Assembly (NCBI RefSeq): GCF_003234115.2
Contig: NZ_CP126251.1
Coordinates: 1,674,001 to 1,738,000 of the forward strand
Length of the DNA: 64,000 bases
Source: Curtobacterium sp. MCPF17_002
GTDB taxonomy: Bacteria > Actinomycetota > Actinomycetes > Actinomycetales > Microbacteriaceae
Direction of reading: 5' to 3'
In this document: positions 51,169-59,215 of the stretch, piece by piece
Numbering within the stretch: the stretch's first letter is position 1
How the letters are laid out: every line of letters begins with the position of its first letter
Notes under the pieces: generated by a model
Databases searched by the model: none
Told to the model about the DNA's origin: nothing
The model's input: only the letters and a program-made list of their open reading frames with translations
Translations under genes and position numbers: made by a program

Positions 51169-52073
51169 CCGAGACCCAGCTCGCCATCGGCCGCCCCACA
51201 GCGCTCGGCGCCGACGGCGTGCACGCCGTCCCGGGCGGCCGCGGCGGCGCCACCACCGCACTCCGTGCCCTCGTCGCCCGCCCCACCCTCACCGTCGCCG
51301 TGGTCTGGCTCGCCCTGGTGCTCGTCGCCGCCCTCGTGCCGGCAGTCCTCACCCACCACGACCCGCTCGCCGCCGACCCCGCCGCGAAGCTCACCGCCCC
51401 GGACGCCGCACACTGGTTCGGCACCGACCAGCTCGGCCGCGACCTGTACGCCCGTGTCGTGCACGGCACCGCCCTCACCCTGCAGGCCGCGGTGCTCGCG
51501 ATCCTCATCGGACTCGTCGGCGGATCGCTCGTCGGCCTGGTCGCCGGCTTCGTCGGAGGCGCCGTCGACGCCGTGCTCATGCGCGTCGCCGACGTCCTCC
51601 TCGCCATCCCGAGCCTGCTGCTCAGCCTGACGATCGTCACCGTGCTCGGCTTCGGCACCGTGAACGTCGCGGTGGCCGTCGGCGTCGCGAGCATCGCCAC
51701 CGTCGCCCGGATCATGCGCTCCGAGGTCGTCCGCGTCCGCACCGCCGCGTACGTCGAGGCGGCCGCCGCGAACGGGAACCGCTGGTGGCGCGTGCTGCTC
51801 GTGCACGTCCTGCCGAACGCCGCCGGCCCCGTCCTCGTCCTCGCCGCGCTCGAGTTCGGCACCGCGATCCTCGCCGTCTCGAGCCTGAGCTTCCTCGGCT
51901 ACGGCGCCCAGCCGCCGCAGCCGGAGTGGGGCTCGCTCGTGTCGACCGGCCGCGACTTCATCGCCACCTCGTGGTGGCTCACCACCATCCCGGGTCTCGT
52001 CATCGCGGTGACGGTCCTCGCCGGCAACCGCGTCGCCCGGGCCCTCGACACCGAACGGCGGGCCGTCCGATGA
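51165..52073 (+). CDS. Peptide/nickel-type ABC transporter permease (DppC-like)
   Basis: A 302-residue permease: the N-terminal DPAAKLTAPDAAHWFGTDQL then GRDLYARVVHGTALTLQAAV is the OppC/DppC hallmark, and the EAA loop is YVEAAAANGNRWWRVLLVHV then LPNAAGPVLV. It ends with SSLSFLGYGAQPPQPEWGSL, also typical. ATGA overlaps on both sides couple it to the DppB-like and ATPase genes. Confidence 0.92.
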   Translation: MTETQLAIGRPTALGADGVHAVPGGRGGATTALRALVARPTLTVAVVWLALVLVAALVPAVLTHHDPLAADPAAKLTAPDAAHWFGTDQLGRDLYARVVHGTALTLQAAVLAILIGLVGGSLVGLVAGFVGGAVDAVLMRVADVLLAIPSLLLSLTIVTVLGFGTVNVAVAVGVASIATVARIMRSEVVRVRTAAYVEAAAANGNRWWRVLLVHVLPNAAGPVLVLAALEFGTAILAVSSLSFLGYGAQPPQPEWGSLVSTGRDFIATSWWLTTIPGLVIAVTVLAGNRVARALDTERRAVR

Positions 52074-53830
52074 GCCTCCTCAGCATCCGCGACCTCACCG
52101 TCGCCTACGGTCGCGGCCGCGCTGCGCGCACCGCCCTGCACGGTGTCTCCCTCGACGTCGGTCGCGGGGAGCGCGTCGCCATCGTGGGCGAGTCCGGTTC
52201 GGGCAAGTCCACGACGGCGCACGCGGTCCTCCGGCTCCTGCCCGCAGCGGCGGCCCTGACTGGAGGCACGGTGCGGCTCTCCGGAACCGCCGCCGGTTCC
52301 GCAGACCTCGACCTGGTCACCGCCTCCGACGCCGAGGTGCGTTCCGTCCGTGGGCTGCGGATCGGCTTCGTGCCGCAGGACCCCACCGTCTCGCTCAACC
52401 CGGTGACCCGCATCGGGGCGCAGGTGGCCGAGGTGCTCCGGATCCACGGACTCGCGACGGGTCCCGAGGCGCACGACCGCGCCGTCGAGGAACTCCGACG
52501 CGCCGGCATCGACCGCCCCGAGCTCCGCGCGCGGCAGTACCCGCACGAGCTCTCCGGCGGCATGCGCCAGCGGGTCCTCATCGCCATCGCGCTCATCGGT
52601 GACCCGGAGCTCCTCGTCGCGGACGAACCGACCAGCGCGCTCGACGTCACGGTGCAGCGGACGATCCTCGACCACCTCGACCGGCTCGTCGCCGAACGGG
52701 GCACGAGCGTCCTCTTCATCACGCACGACCTCGGCGTCGCCGCGGACCGGGCCGACCGGATCGTCGTGATGTCCGAGGGTCGGATCGTCGAGCAGGGCAC
52801 CCCCGCCGAGGTGCTCGACGCACCCCGTGAGCCGTACACCCGCGCGCTCATCCGAGCGGCGCCCAGTCTCGACGACGTGACCGGGTCCGTGGGAGCCGCC
52901 ACGCGCCTCCCGGCAGTCACCGGTGACCCCCTCGTCGTCGCGACCGGACTGCGCAAGTCCTTCGACCGCGTGACCGCCGTCGACGGGGTCGACGTGACCG
53001 TCCCGCGCGGCCGCACGCTCGCGCTCGTGGGGGAGTCCGGGTCCGGGAAGTCGACGACCGCTCGGCTCGTCCTCGGACTGGAGCGACCCGACGAGGGCGC
53101 CGTGCGGTTCGACGGTGTCGACGTGGCGGGTGCCCGCGGGGCGGCGCTGCGGGCCTACCGGCGGCGCGCGCAGATCGTGCAGCAGAACCCGTACGCGGCG
53201 CTGCACCCGCGGCTGTCGGTCGGGTCGATCATCGCCGACCCGCTCGCGGCGTTCGGCATCGGCACCCGGCGGTCACGGGCCGCCCGGGCCGCAGAGCTCC
53301 TCGACCTCGTCGCGTTGCCCGCGTCGGCACTGGGACGTCGTCCCGCGGAGCTCTCCGGCGGGCAGCGGCAGCGCGTCGCGATCGCGCGGGCGCTCGCCCT
53401 CGACCCGTCGTTCGTCGTGCTCGACGAGCCGGTGTCGGCGCTCGACGTGTCCGTGCAGGCGCAGATCCTCGACCTGCTCGCGTCGCTGCAGTCGACGCTC
53501 GGGGTCTCCTACCTGTTCATCTCGCACGACCTGGCCGTGGTGCGGCGCATCGCGCACGAGGTGTCCGTCCTCCGGGGCGGGCGCGTCGTGGAGCACGGGG
53601 ACGTCGCCCAGGTCCTGCACGACCCGCAGCACGAGTACACGCGGGCGCTGCTCGACGCGATCCCGGGGCGGTCCCGGCGCGGCGGGCTCGCTGCTGCATC
53701 CCCTGCATCCCGTGCACCCCTTTCTGTACCGCTCGGCTCACCCGTCGGTTCACCCGTCGGTTCACCCGCCGTTTCACCCGTCGGTTCACCCGCCGTTTCA
53801 CCCCTCATCGCCCCTGAAGGAGCATCATGA
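52070..53830 (+). CDS. Fused dual ABC ATPase of the DppD-DppF type
   Basis: A 586-residue protein joining two nucleotide-binding domains that are separate in E. coli Dpp. Walker A GESGSGKST occurs in both halves; signatures are LSGGMRQRV and LSGGQRQRV; Walker B LLVADEPTSALD and FVVLDEPVSALD; H-loops FITHDLGV and FISHDLAV. The linker contains GAATRLPAV coded by a repeat half-copy, and LTGGTVRLSG is coded by another copy. The last ~30 residues are six 4-residue repeats (GSPV/VSPA-like). It powers the two upstream permeases. Confidence 0.92.
   Translation: MSLLSIRDLTVAYGRGRAARTALHGVSLDVGRGERVAIVGESGSGKSTTAHAVLRLLPAAAALTGGTVRLSGTAAGSADLDLVTASDAEVRSVRGLRIGFVPQDPTVSLNPVTRIGAQVAEVLRIHGLATGPEAHDRAVEELRRAGIDRPELRARQYPHELSGGMRQRVLIAIALIGDPELLVADEPTSALDVTVQRTILDHLDRLVAERGTSVLFITHDLGVAADRADRIVVMSEGRIVEQGTPAEVLDAPREPYTRALIRAAPSLDDVTGSVGAATRLPAVTGDPLVVATGLRKSFDRVTAVDGVDVTVPRGRTLALVGESGSGKSTTARLVLGLERPDEGAVRFDGVDVAGARGAALRAYRRRAQIVQQNPYAALHPRLSVGSIIADPLAAFGIGTRRSRAARAAELLDLVALPASALGRRPAELSGGQRQRVAIARALALDPSFVVLDEPVSALDVSVQAQILDLLASLQSTLGVSYLFISHDLAVVRRIAHEVSVLRGGRVVEHGDVAQVLHDPQHEYTRALLDAIPGRSRRGGLAAASPASRAPLSVPLGSPVGSPVGSPAVSPVGSPAVSPLIAPEGAS
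53735..53806 (+). repeat. 12-bp in-frame tandem repeat, six copies
   Basis: Six units of the type GGTTCACCCGTC or GTTTCACCCGCC encode GSPV/GSPA/VSPV/VSPL repeats at the end of the fused ATPase. Unit length is a multiple of three, so copy-number change would not shift the frame. Confidence 0.9.
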
Positions 53831-55452
53831 CCGTCCACCGCACCCCGTACCGTCTGGTGGCCGCGATCGCGGCCGGCGCCGCGGTTGCCCTGGTGATGGC
53901 CGGCTGCTCGTCGGGCAGCACCGCGTCGTCGTCGGCGTCCTCGAAGCCCGTCGACGGCGGATCGCTGACCTACGCGATCGCGAACGACCCGATCACCCTC
54001 AACCCGACGGGCACCGGCGCGGGCAACGACACCCTGGCGATCACGCGCCAGCTCGTCGACTCGCTGCTCTGGCAGGACCCCACCGACGGGTCGCTCAAGC
54101 CCTGGCTCGCGACGAAGTACACCGCCAACGCCGACGCCACCGCGTTCACGTTCGACCTGCGCTCCGGGGTGACGTTCTCCGACGGCACGGAGTTCGACGC
54201 GACCGCCGTCAAGGACACCTTCGACGACATCGCGAAGGCCGGAGCCTCGAGCACCGCCGCCGCGTACTTCTCCGGCTACCGCGAGACGAAGGTCGTCGAC
54301 GAGGACACCGTCGAGGTCGACTTCACCACCCCGAACGCCGCGTTCCCGAACGCCACCGCCTCCGTCGCGCTCGGCATCCTCGCGCCGAAGACCACCGAGA
54401 CACCGTTCGAGGACCGCGCGGACGGGAAGGCCGTCATCGGCACCGGACCCTTCACGCTCTCCTCGTACACGAAGAACACCTCGACCGTCCTGACGAAGCG
54501 GAAGGGCTACGACTGGGGACCGGCAGCCCGGGGCGGCTCGGGCGCGGCGCACCTGTCGAAGGTGACCTTCCAGGTGGTGCCCGAGGCCAGCGTCCGCACC
54601 GGCAGCCTGCAGTCCGGGCAGCTCGACGCGATCAGCAGCGTGCAGCCGAGCGACGTCGACACCCTGCAGGCGCAGTACGACCTCGTCACCCGGGCCAACC
54701 CCGGACAGGTGTTCGGACTGACGTTCAACCAGAAGCGGCCGCTCGTGTCCGACCTCGTCGTGCGGAAGGCGATCGCCCAGGCCGTCGACCCGAAGACGGT
54801 GCGGGACACCTCGCTGAACGACCTGTTCAAGGTCGGGACCTCGGTGCTCGGCTCGACCACGCCCGGGTACACGGACACGTCCTCCGCGATCTCGTACGAC
54901 CCGACGGCCGCGGCTGCGGCGCTGCAGGACGCCGGGTGGAAGAAGGGCGCCGACGGCATCCGCACGAAGGACGGCGAGGAGCTGCAGCTCAAGCTCATCT
55001 GGATCACGAACTTCGGACCGAACCAGACCTCGCTCGAACTCATCCAGCAGGAGCTCAAGAAGGTCGGCGTCGGCCTCACCCTCGAGAGCGGGACCGTGCC
55101 GCAGTACCTCGCGAACACCACCAGCGGCGACTGGGACCTGGCGTGGGACAACAGCTCGCGTGCCGACGGTGACGTCCTCCGCTCGAAGTTCTCCAGCGAC
55201 GGCGCGCAGTCCATCGGCGCCGCCGACAGCACCCTCGACGGGCTCTTCACGAAGGAGCTGTCGCAGTCGTCCGTCTCGGAGCGCTCGGCCACCTTCGCCG
55301 CGATCCAGCAGCGCATCGCGTCCCAGGTCGACTTCGTCCCCGTCCACGAGCTGACGAGCATCATCGCCGCCGCGAAGGACGTGCACGGCATCGCGTTCGG
55401 TGCCGACACCCGGCTCGACCAGCTCACCGGCGCGTGGAAGGACAAGGCATGA
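53827..55452 (+). CDS. ABC transporter substrate-binding lipoprotein (peptide/nickel SBP family 5)
   Basis: A 541-residue family-5 solute-binding protein. The signal ends in VMAGC (Cys27), giving a lipoprotein. Family features: LTYAIANDPITLNPTGTGAG, WLATKYTANADATAFTFDLR, SGVTFSDGTEFDATAVKDTF, VRKAIAQAVDPKTV. Ligands of this family include peptides, nickel chelates, sugars and sulfur compounds such as glutathione. The surrounding monooxygenases suggest a sulfur- or nitrogen-containing organic ligand. ATGA overlap with the ATPase. Confidence 0.92.
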   Translation: MTVHRTPYRLVAAIAAGAAVALVMAGCSSGSTASSSASSKPVDGGSLTYAIANDPITLNPTGTGAGNDTLAITRQLVDSLLWQDPTDGSLKPWLATKYTANADATAFTFDLRSGVTFSDGTEFDATAVKDTFDDIAKAGASSTAAAYFSGYRETKVVDEDTVEVDFTTPNAAFPNATASVALGILAPKTTETPFEDRADGKAVIGTGPFTLSSYTKNTSTVLTKRKGYDWGPAARGGSGAAHLSKVTFQVVPEASVRTGSLQSGQLDAISSVQPSDVDTLQAQYDLVTRANPGQVFGLTFNQKRPLVSDLVVRKAIAQAVDPKTVRDTSLNDLFKVGTSVLGSTTPGYTDTSSAISYDPTAAAAALQDAGWKKGADGIRTKDGEELQLKLIWITNFGPNQTSLELIQQELKKVGVGLTLESGTVPQYLANTTSGDWDLAWDNSSRADGDVLRSKFSSDGAQSIGAADSTLDGLFTKELSQSSVSERSATFAAIQQRIASQVDFVPVHELTSIIAAAKDVHGIAFGADTRLDQLTGAWKDKA

Positions 55453-56594
55453 CGATCGCTCCGCTCTCGGTCCTCGACCTCGTGCCCGTCTCGGCAGGCT
55501 CCACCGCCGCGGAGGCGCTGCACAACACCGTCGACCTCGCGCAGCGCGTCGAGCGTGCCGGCTACGCCCGGTACTGGCTGGCCGAGCACCACCTCAATCC
55601 CGGCGTCGCCGGCAGCGCGCCGAACATCGTGATCGGTGCCGTGGCCGCCGCCACCTCGACCATCCGGGTCGGGAGCGCGGCGACCCTCGTCGGGAACGTC
55701 CGGGGGCTGCAGATCGCCGAGGCCTTCGGCACGCTGGCCGCCCTGTACGGACCGCGCATCGACCTCGGGCTCGGCCGGTCCGGGGCGCCCGCGCCTGGTG
55801 CACCGAAGGCGGCGTCGCTCGCTCCGCGTGAGGACGAGGTCGTCGACGGCCTGCTCGTCCCGGCGCCGTTCGACTTCCGCGTCGCACCCGGCAGCCGGTT
55901 CGCCCTGCAGGGGGAGCTCCTCGGTCGGGTGCCCGGCGACGTCGAGCGCTTCGACGGCGATCTCGAACTCATCCGCGCGTTCTTCGCCGGCACCTGGGCG
56001 CGGGACGGATCCGTCGTCGACGCGACCCCCGCCGCCGGGGCGTCCGTCGAGCTGTGGATCCACGGCTCCACCGGGGGCGCGAGTGCCCGGGCCGCCGGAG
56101 CACTCGGGCTGCCCTACGGCGCGAACTACCACACGTCGCCCGGCACCGTGCTGGCGTCGGTGCAGGCGTACCGCGAGGCCTTCCGCCCCGGAGTCCTCGA
56201 CGCCCCGCACGTGATCGTCTCCGCGGACGTGGTCGTCGGGCGCAGCGCCTCGGAGGCCGACGAACTCGCGCTCGGGTACGGGCAGTGGGTGCACTCGATC
56301 CGCTCGGGAGCGGGCGCGATCGAGTACCCGACGCCGGCCTGGGCGCGCGAACACCCGCTCGACGACGACGCTGCCGCCGCGGTCGCCGACCGGCTCGCGA
56401 CACGGTTCGTCGGGGACGCCGTGCACGGGGCCGACCGGCTCGAGACCCTGCGGCGGGTGACCGGTGCCGACGAGCTGCTCGTCACCACGATCACGCACGA
56501 CCACGAGGCGCGGGTGCGTTCCTACGAGTTGCTCGCCGCGGAGTGGGCGGCGCGCGCCGGATCGCCGGTCGCGGAGGTGGCCGCCGCCGTCTGA
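55449..56594 (+). CDS. LLM-class flavin-dependent oxidoreductase, MsnO8-like
   Basis: A 381-residue LLM protein of the compact bacterial luciferase-like type: LSVLDLVPVSAGSTAAEALH, YARYWLAEHHLNPGVAGSAP, GSAATLVGNVRGLQIAEAFG, LYGPRIDLGLGRSG and ELWIHGSTGGASARAAGALG then LPYGANYH. This is the MsnO8 pattern. It closes the coupled gene train (ATGA overlap with the SBP stop) and is followed by a hairpin terminator. Confidence 0.9.
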   Translation: MTIAPLSVLDLVPVSAGSTAAEALHNTVDLAQRVERAGYARYWLAEHHLNPGVAGSAPNIVIGAVAAATSTIRVGSAATLVGNVRGLQIAEAFGTLAALYGPRIDLGLGRSGAPAPGAPKAASLAPREDEVVDGLLVPAPFDFRVAPGSRFALQGELLGRVPGDVERFDGDLELIRAFFAGTWARDGSVVDATPAAGASVELWIHGSTGGASARAAGALGLPYGANYHTSPGTVLASVQAYREAFRPGVLDAPHVIVSADVVVGRSASEADELALGYGQWVHSIRSGAGAIEYPTPAWAREHPLDDDAAAAVADRLATRFVGDAVHGADRLETLRRVTGADELLVTTITHDHEARVRSYELLAAEWAARAGSPVAEVAAAV

Positions 56595-56625
56595 CGGTTG
56601 CGGTTGCGGCTGCGGCTGCGGCCAG

Positions 56626-56656
56626 GAGGCACGGTGCGACCCTCGCACCGTGCCTC
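56626..56656 (+). terminator. Hairpin terminator of the monooxygenase operon
   Basis: 14-bp arms GAGGCACGGTGCGA and TCGCACCGTGCCTC enclose a CCC loop 31 bp after the last operon stop. The stem combines the GGAGGCACGGTGC core with the TCGCACCGTGC palindrome of the other repeat family. Confidence 0.8.
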
Positions 56657-56746
56657 TCGTCGTCGCCGGTCCCCGCGTTGGTGCCGACGCGCTGCGACAA
56701 GCCCGTTGTCGTACGACGTGGGCGTCGTCGTGCGAGGTCGGTTCGG

Positions 56747-57218
56747 TGCGTGTGCATGTTGCGACGTCCCACCGGTTGATCGACTCGTGCGGTGTCGCTC
56801 GTTGCGCACGCATCCGGTGTGTGTGCATGTTGCGACGTCCCACCCGTCGATCGACTGGTGCGGTGTCGTTCGTTGCGCGCGCAAGGTGCGACGTGCCCGT
56901 TGTCGTGCGACATCGACGGTGTCGCTGCTGCGCGTCCGCAACAGTCCGCGCGCGGATGCGTCTTGTCCGTTGTCGTACGACATCGGTGTTGTCGTCCCGG
57001 ACCGGGCCGGTGCGTGTGCATGTTGCGACGTCCCACCCGTCGATCGACTGGTGCGGTGTCGTTCGTTGCGCACGCATCGGTTGCGTGTGCATGTTGCGAC
57101 GTCCCACCCGTCGATCGACCGGTGCGGTGTCGTTCGTTGCGCACGCATCAGGTGCGTGTGCATGTTGCGACGTCCCACCCGTCGATCGACTCGTGCGGTG
57201 TCGTTCGTTGCGCGTGCA
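56747..57218 (+). repeat. Array of five 66-nt hairpin units (71-bp pitch) with a second unit interspersed
   Basis: Copies of unit A: 56747-56812, 56818-56883, 57011-57076, 57082-57147, 57153-57218, with 5-nt linkers inside the pair and inside the triplet. Each folds as a 10-bp stem (TGCGTGTGCA/TGCGCACGCA), a TGTT/TCGT 4x4 loop, a 5-bp stem (GCGAC/GTCGT), a GTCC/CGGT 4x4 loop, a 3- or 4-bp stem (CACC/GGTG) and a 12-nt tip containing a GATCGAC motif. Most stem differences between copies give G-U pairs on the plus strand. A second unit (core GTTGTCGTACGAC) lies at about 56703, 56898, 56968 and 57232. The transcript and function are unknown. Confidence 0.85.
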
Positions 57219-57313
57219 AGGTGCGACACGCCCGTTGTCGTACGACGTCGCGGTGTCGCTGCCGGGCGTCGGCAAGAGTCCGCGCGCGCAAACAACGCCC
57301 GCCCCCGCACGCG

Positions 57314-57350
57314 CGACACCCCCGCGACCGGAACGGCCACGGGGGTGTCG
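57314..57350 (-). terminator. Hairpin terminator of the amino-acid ABC operon
   Basis: 11-bp arms CGACACCCCCG (57314-57324) and CGGGGGTGTCG (57340-57350) lie 16 bp beyond the stop of the minus-strand binding-protein gene. Confidence 0.75.
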
Positions 57351-57365
57351 ACAGGGAGCCCGGCG

Positions 57366-58403
57366 TCAGCTGGCGTCGAGCGGCAGGCCCTCCGGGTTGA
57401 GCTCCGACTTCGTCACGGCCTCGTTCGACAGGTTGTACGCCTTCAGCCACGTGGCGTAGGTGCCGTCGTCGATGAGCTCGTTGATCGCGGCCTGCACGGG
57501 TTCGGCGAGCCCGTTGCCCTTCTTCGTCGTGGCCGCGATGAGCCCCTGCAGCGTCCCACCCGCACCGGAGTACGTGCCGGCGGTCTCGGTCGCCTTGGCC
57601 GTGCCCGCGTTCTGCTTGTTCTGGTACGCGATGGTCGGGTTCGGGCCGAGGTAGCCGTCGACCTTCCCGGACTGCACGGCGAGGAGCTTCGAGTTGGCAT
57701 CCGGGTAGTACTTCACGGTGATCGTCTTCCCCTTCTTCTCGAGATCGGACTTCCAGCCGAGCAGGATCTTCTCCTGGTTCGTGCCGGAGTCGGTCGCGAT
57801 CGTCTTGCCCGCGAGCACCGAGGGGTCGCCGTCGAACCGCAACGTGCTGCCCTTCTTCACCTGCAGCGCGAGGTTGTCCTGGCGGTAGGAGGCGAAGTCG
57901 TACTTCTCCTTGCGCTGCTCGGTCACGGTGATGTTGGAAAGGCCGACGTCGGTCGAGCCGCCGTCGATGCCGACGAACAGGTTGTCCCACGTGGCGTTCT
58001 TCACCTGCGGCTCGAGGCCGAGCTTCGCGGCGACGAGACGGCCGAGGTCGGGCTCCGAGCCGGTGAGGGTCTTCTGGTCGTCGCCGGTGAAGGCCAGCGG
58101 CGGGTAGCCGGAGGGCAGCGCGCCGATCCCGATGACGAGCTTGCCGGACTGCTTGACGTCGGCGGGGAGCTCGTCGTGGAGCTTCGAATCCTCCTTGACG
58201 GTGACCTTCGTCTCGGTGGCGGCACCGTTCGACGCCGCGCCGATCGTGACGGAGCCGTCGGACGAGCCGGAGCCGGAGCCGGAGCCGGCCGTCGCCGACG
58301 TGGCGCACCCGGCCAGGGCCAGGCTCAGGGCGACGGCGATGCCGGCGGCGGGGACGAGGGCTCCGGCGCGGCGACGAGCGCGCGGGGAAGTGGTCGTGGG
58401 CAT
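57366..58403 (-). CDS. Amino-acid ABC transporter substrate-binding lipoprotein
   Basis: A 345-residue family-3 (polar amino acid) solute-binding protein. The lipobox LALAGC places the lipidated Cys at residue 33, after which comes a Gly/Ser-rich linker. The core has GKLVIGIGALPSGYPPLAFT, EPDLGRLVAAKLGLEPQVKN, DVGLSNITVTEQRKEKYDFA and KVDGYLGPNP. The best fit is to binding proteins of cystine/glutamine-type importers. It is the last gene of a permease-ATPase-SBP operon (38-bp gap). Confidence 0.9.
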   Translation of the reverse strand: MPTTTSPRARRRAGALVPAAGIAVALSLALAGCATSATAGSGSGSGSSDGSVTIGAASNGAATETKVTVKEDSKLHDELPADVKQSGKLVIGIGALPSGYPPLAFTGDDQKTLTGSEPDLGRLVAAKLGLEPQVKNATWDNLFVGIDGGSTDVGLSNITVTEQRKEKYDFASYRQDNLALQVKKGSTLRFDGDPSVLAGKTIATDSGTNQEKILLGWKSDLEKKGKTITVKYYPDANSKLLAVQSGKVDGYLGPNPTIAYQNKQNAGTAKATETAGTYSGAGGTLQGLIAATTKKGNGLAEPVQAAINELIDDGTYATWLKAYNLSNEAVTKSELNPEGLPLDAS

Positions 58404-58441
58404 GGTTCTCCAGGGGTCGGGTGCTGTGCGGGGTGGGGAGA

Positions 58442-59215
58442 TCAGCGGACGCGGGACAGGAAGTCGCGCGTGCGGGGGTGCTGCGGGTCGTCGATGAGCT
58501 GCGCGGGTGGGCCCTGCTCGACGACGCGGCCGTGGTCGAGGAACACGACGTGGTCGGCGACCTCGCGGGCGAAGGCCACCTCGTGGGTGACGATGACGAG
58601 GGTCGTGCCGGAGTCGGCGAGCGACCGGATGACCCCGAGCACCTCGCCGACGAGTTCGGGGTCGAGCGCCGAGGTCGGCTCGTCGAGCAGCACCACCGAC
58701 GGCTCGAGCGCCAGCGCCCGGGCGATCGCCACGCGCTGCTGCTGGCCGCCGGAAAGCTGCCGGGGTCGGGTGTCGGCGCGGTCGCCGAGCCCGACGCGGT
58801 CGAGCAGCTCCCGGGCACGCTCACGCGCAGCGGCCCGGTCGACGCCGGCGGCGATGGGACCCTCGGCGACGTTCTCCAGCGCGGTGAGGTGCGGGAACAG
58901 GTTGAAGTGCTGGAACACGAACCCGATCCGGGAGCGCTGCCGCAGGATGAGCCGCTCGGGCAGTTCCTTGTAGCGGGGGACGCCGTCGCGGCCGGTGCGG
59001 ACACGGACGCCGATGGTCTCGCCGCCGACGGTCACGACGCCGCGGTCGAGGGGCTCGAGGTGGTTGATCGCTCGGAGCAGGGTGGACTTGCCGGACCCGG
59101 ACGGGCCGAGGATCGCGGTGACGCTCCCGGCCGCGAGCGACAGGTCGATGCCGTCGATGACGGTGTTCGCTCCGAACGCCTTCACCGCGCCGTGGATGCC
59201 GATTGCGGCGCTCAT
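58442..59215 (-). CDS. Amino-acid ABC transporter ATP-binding protein
   Basis: A 257-residue ATPase of the GlnQ/TcyC type: Walker A GPSGSGKST, FVFQHFNLFPHLTALENV, signature LSGGQQQRVA, Walker B VVLLDEPTSALDPE and H-loop VTHEVAFA. ATG 59215 has GGGAG upstream and overlaps the permease stop (ATGA). It drives the neighbouring permease with the lipoprotein at 57366. Confidence 0.93.
   Translation of the reverse strand: MSAAIGIHGAVKAFGANTVIDGIDLSLAAGSVTAILGPSGSGKSTLLRAINHLEPLDRGVVTVGGETIGVRVRTGRDGVPRYKELPERLILRQRSRIGFVFQHFNLFPHLTALENVAEGPIAAGVDRAAARERARELLDRVGLGDRADTRPRQLSGGQQQRVAIARALALEPSVVLLDEPTSALDPELVGEVLGVIRSLADSGTTLVIVTHEVAFAREVADHVVFLDHGRVVEQGPPAQLIDDPQHPRTRDFLSRVR

Larger units (their letters stand above)
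56595..57365. other. 771-bp non-coding region between convergent operons
   Basis: It holds the operon terminator (56626-56656), a repeat-hairpin array (about 56690-57298) and a second terminator (57314-57350). Open frames exist on both strands but they read through the repeats in shifting frames because the 71-bp pitch is not a multiple of three, so a protein product is unlikely. Confidence 0.8.

Noticed and set aside
53735..53806. Frameshift or spurious extension at the end of the fused ATPase
   Set aside because: The repetitive tail is in frame, made of 12-bp units, and its stop overlaps the binding-protein ATG as in the other operon junctions, so the end is genuine.
56747..57218. CRISPR array
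   Set aside because: Repeats are 66 nt, adjacent with only 5-nt linkers inside the pair and the triplet, and there are no unique spacers of 25-40 nt and no cas genes.
56747..57218. Integron attC sites
   Set aside because: The units are imperfect palindromes of suitable size, but RYYYAAC/GTTRRRY core boxes are absent, there are no cassettes between units and no integrase gene.
56491..57340. Repetitive proteins on either strand of the hairpin array
   Set aside because: Long frames exist, but the 71-bp period rotates the frame at each copy, giving different peptide versions of the same DNA; no start or ribosome site supports them.
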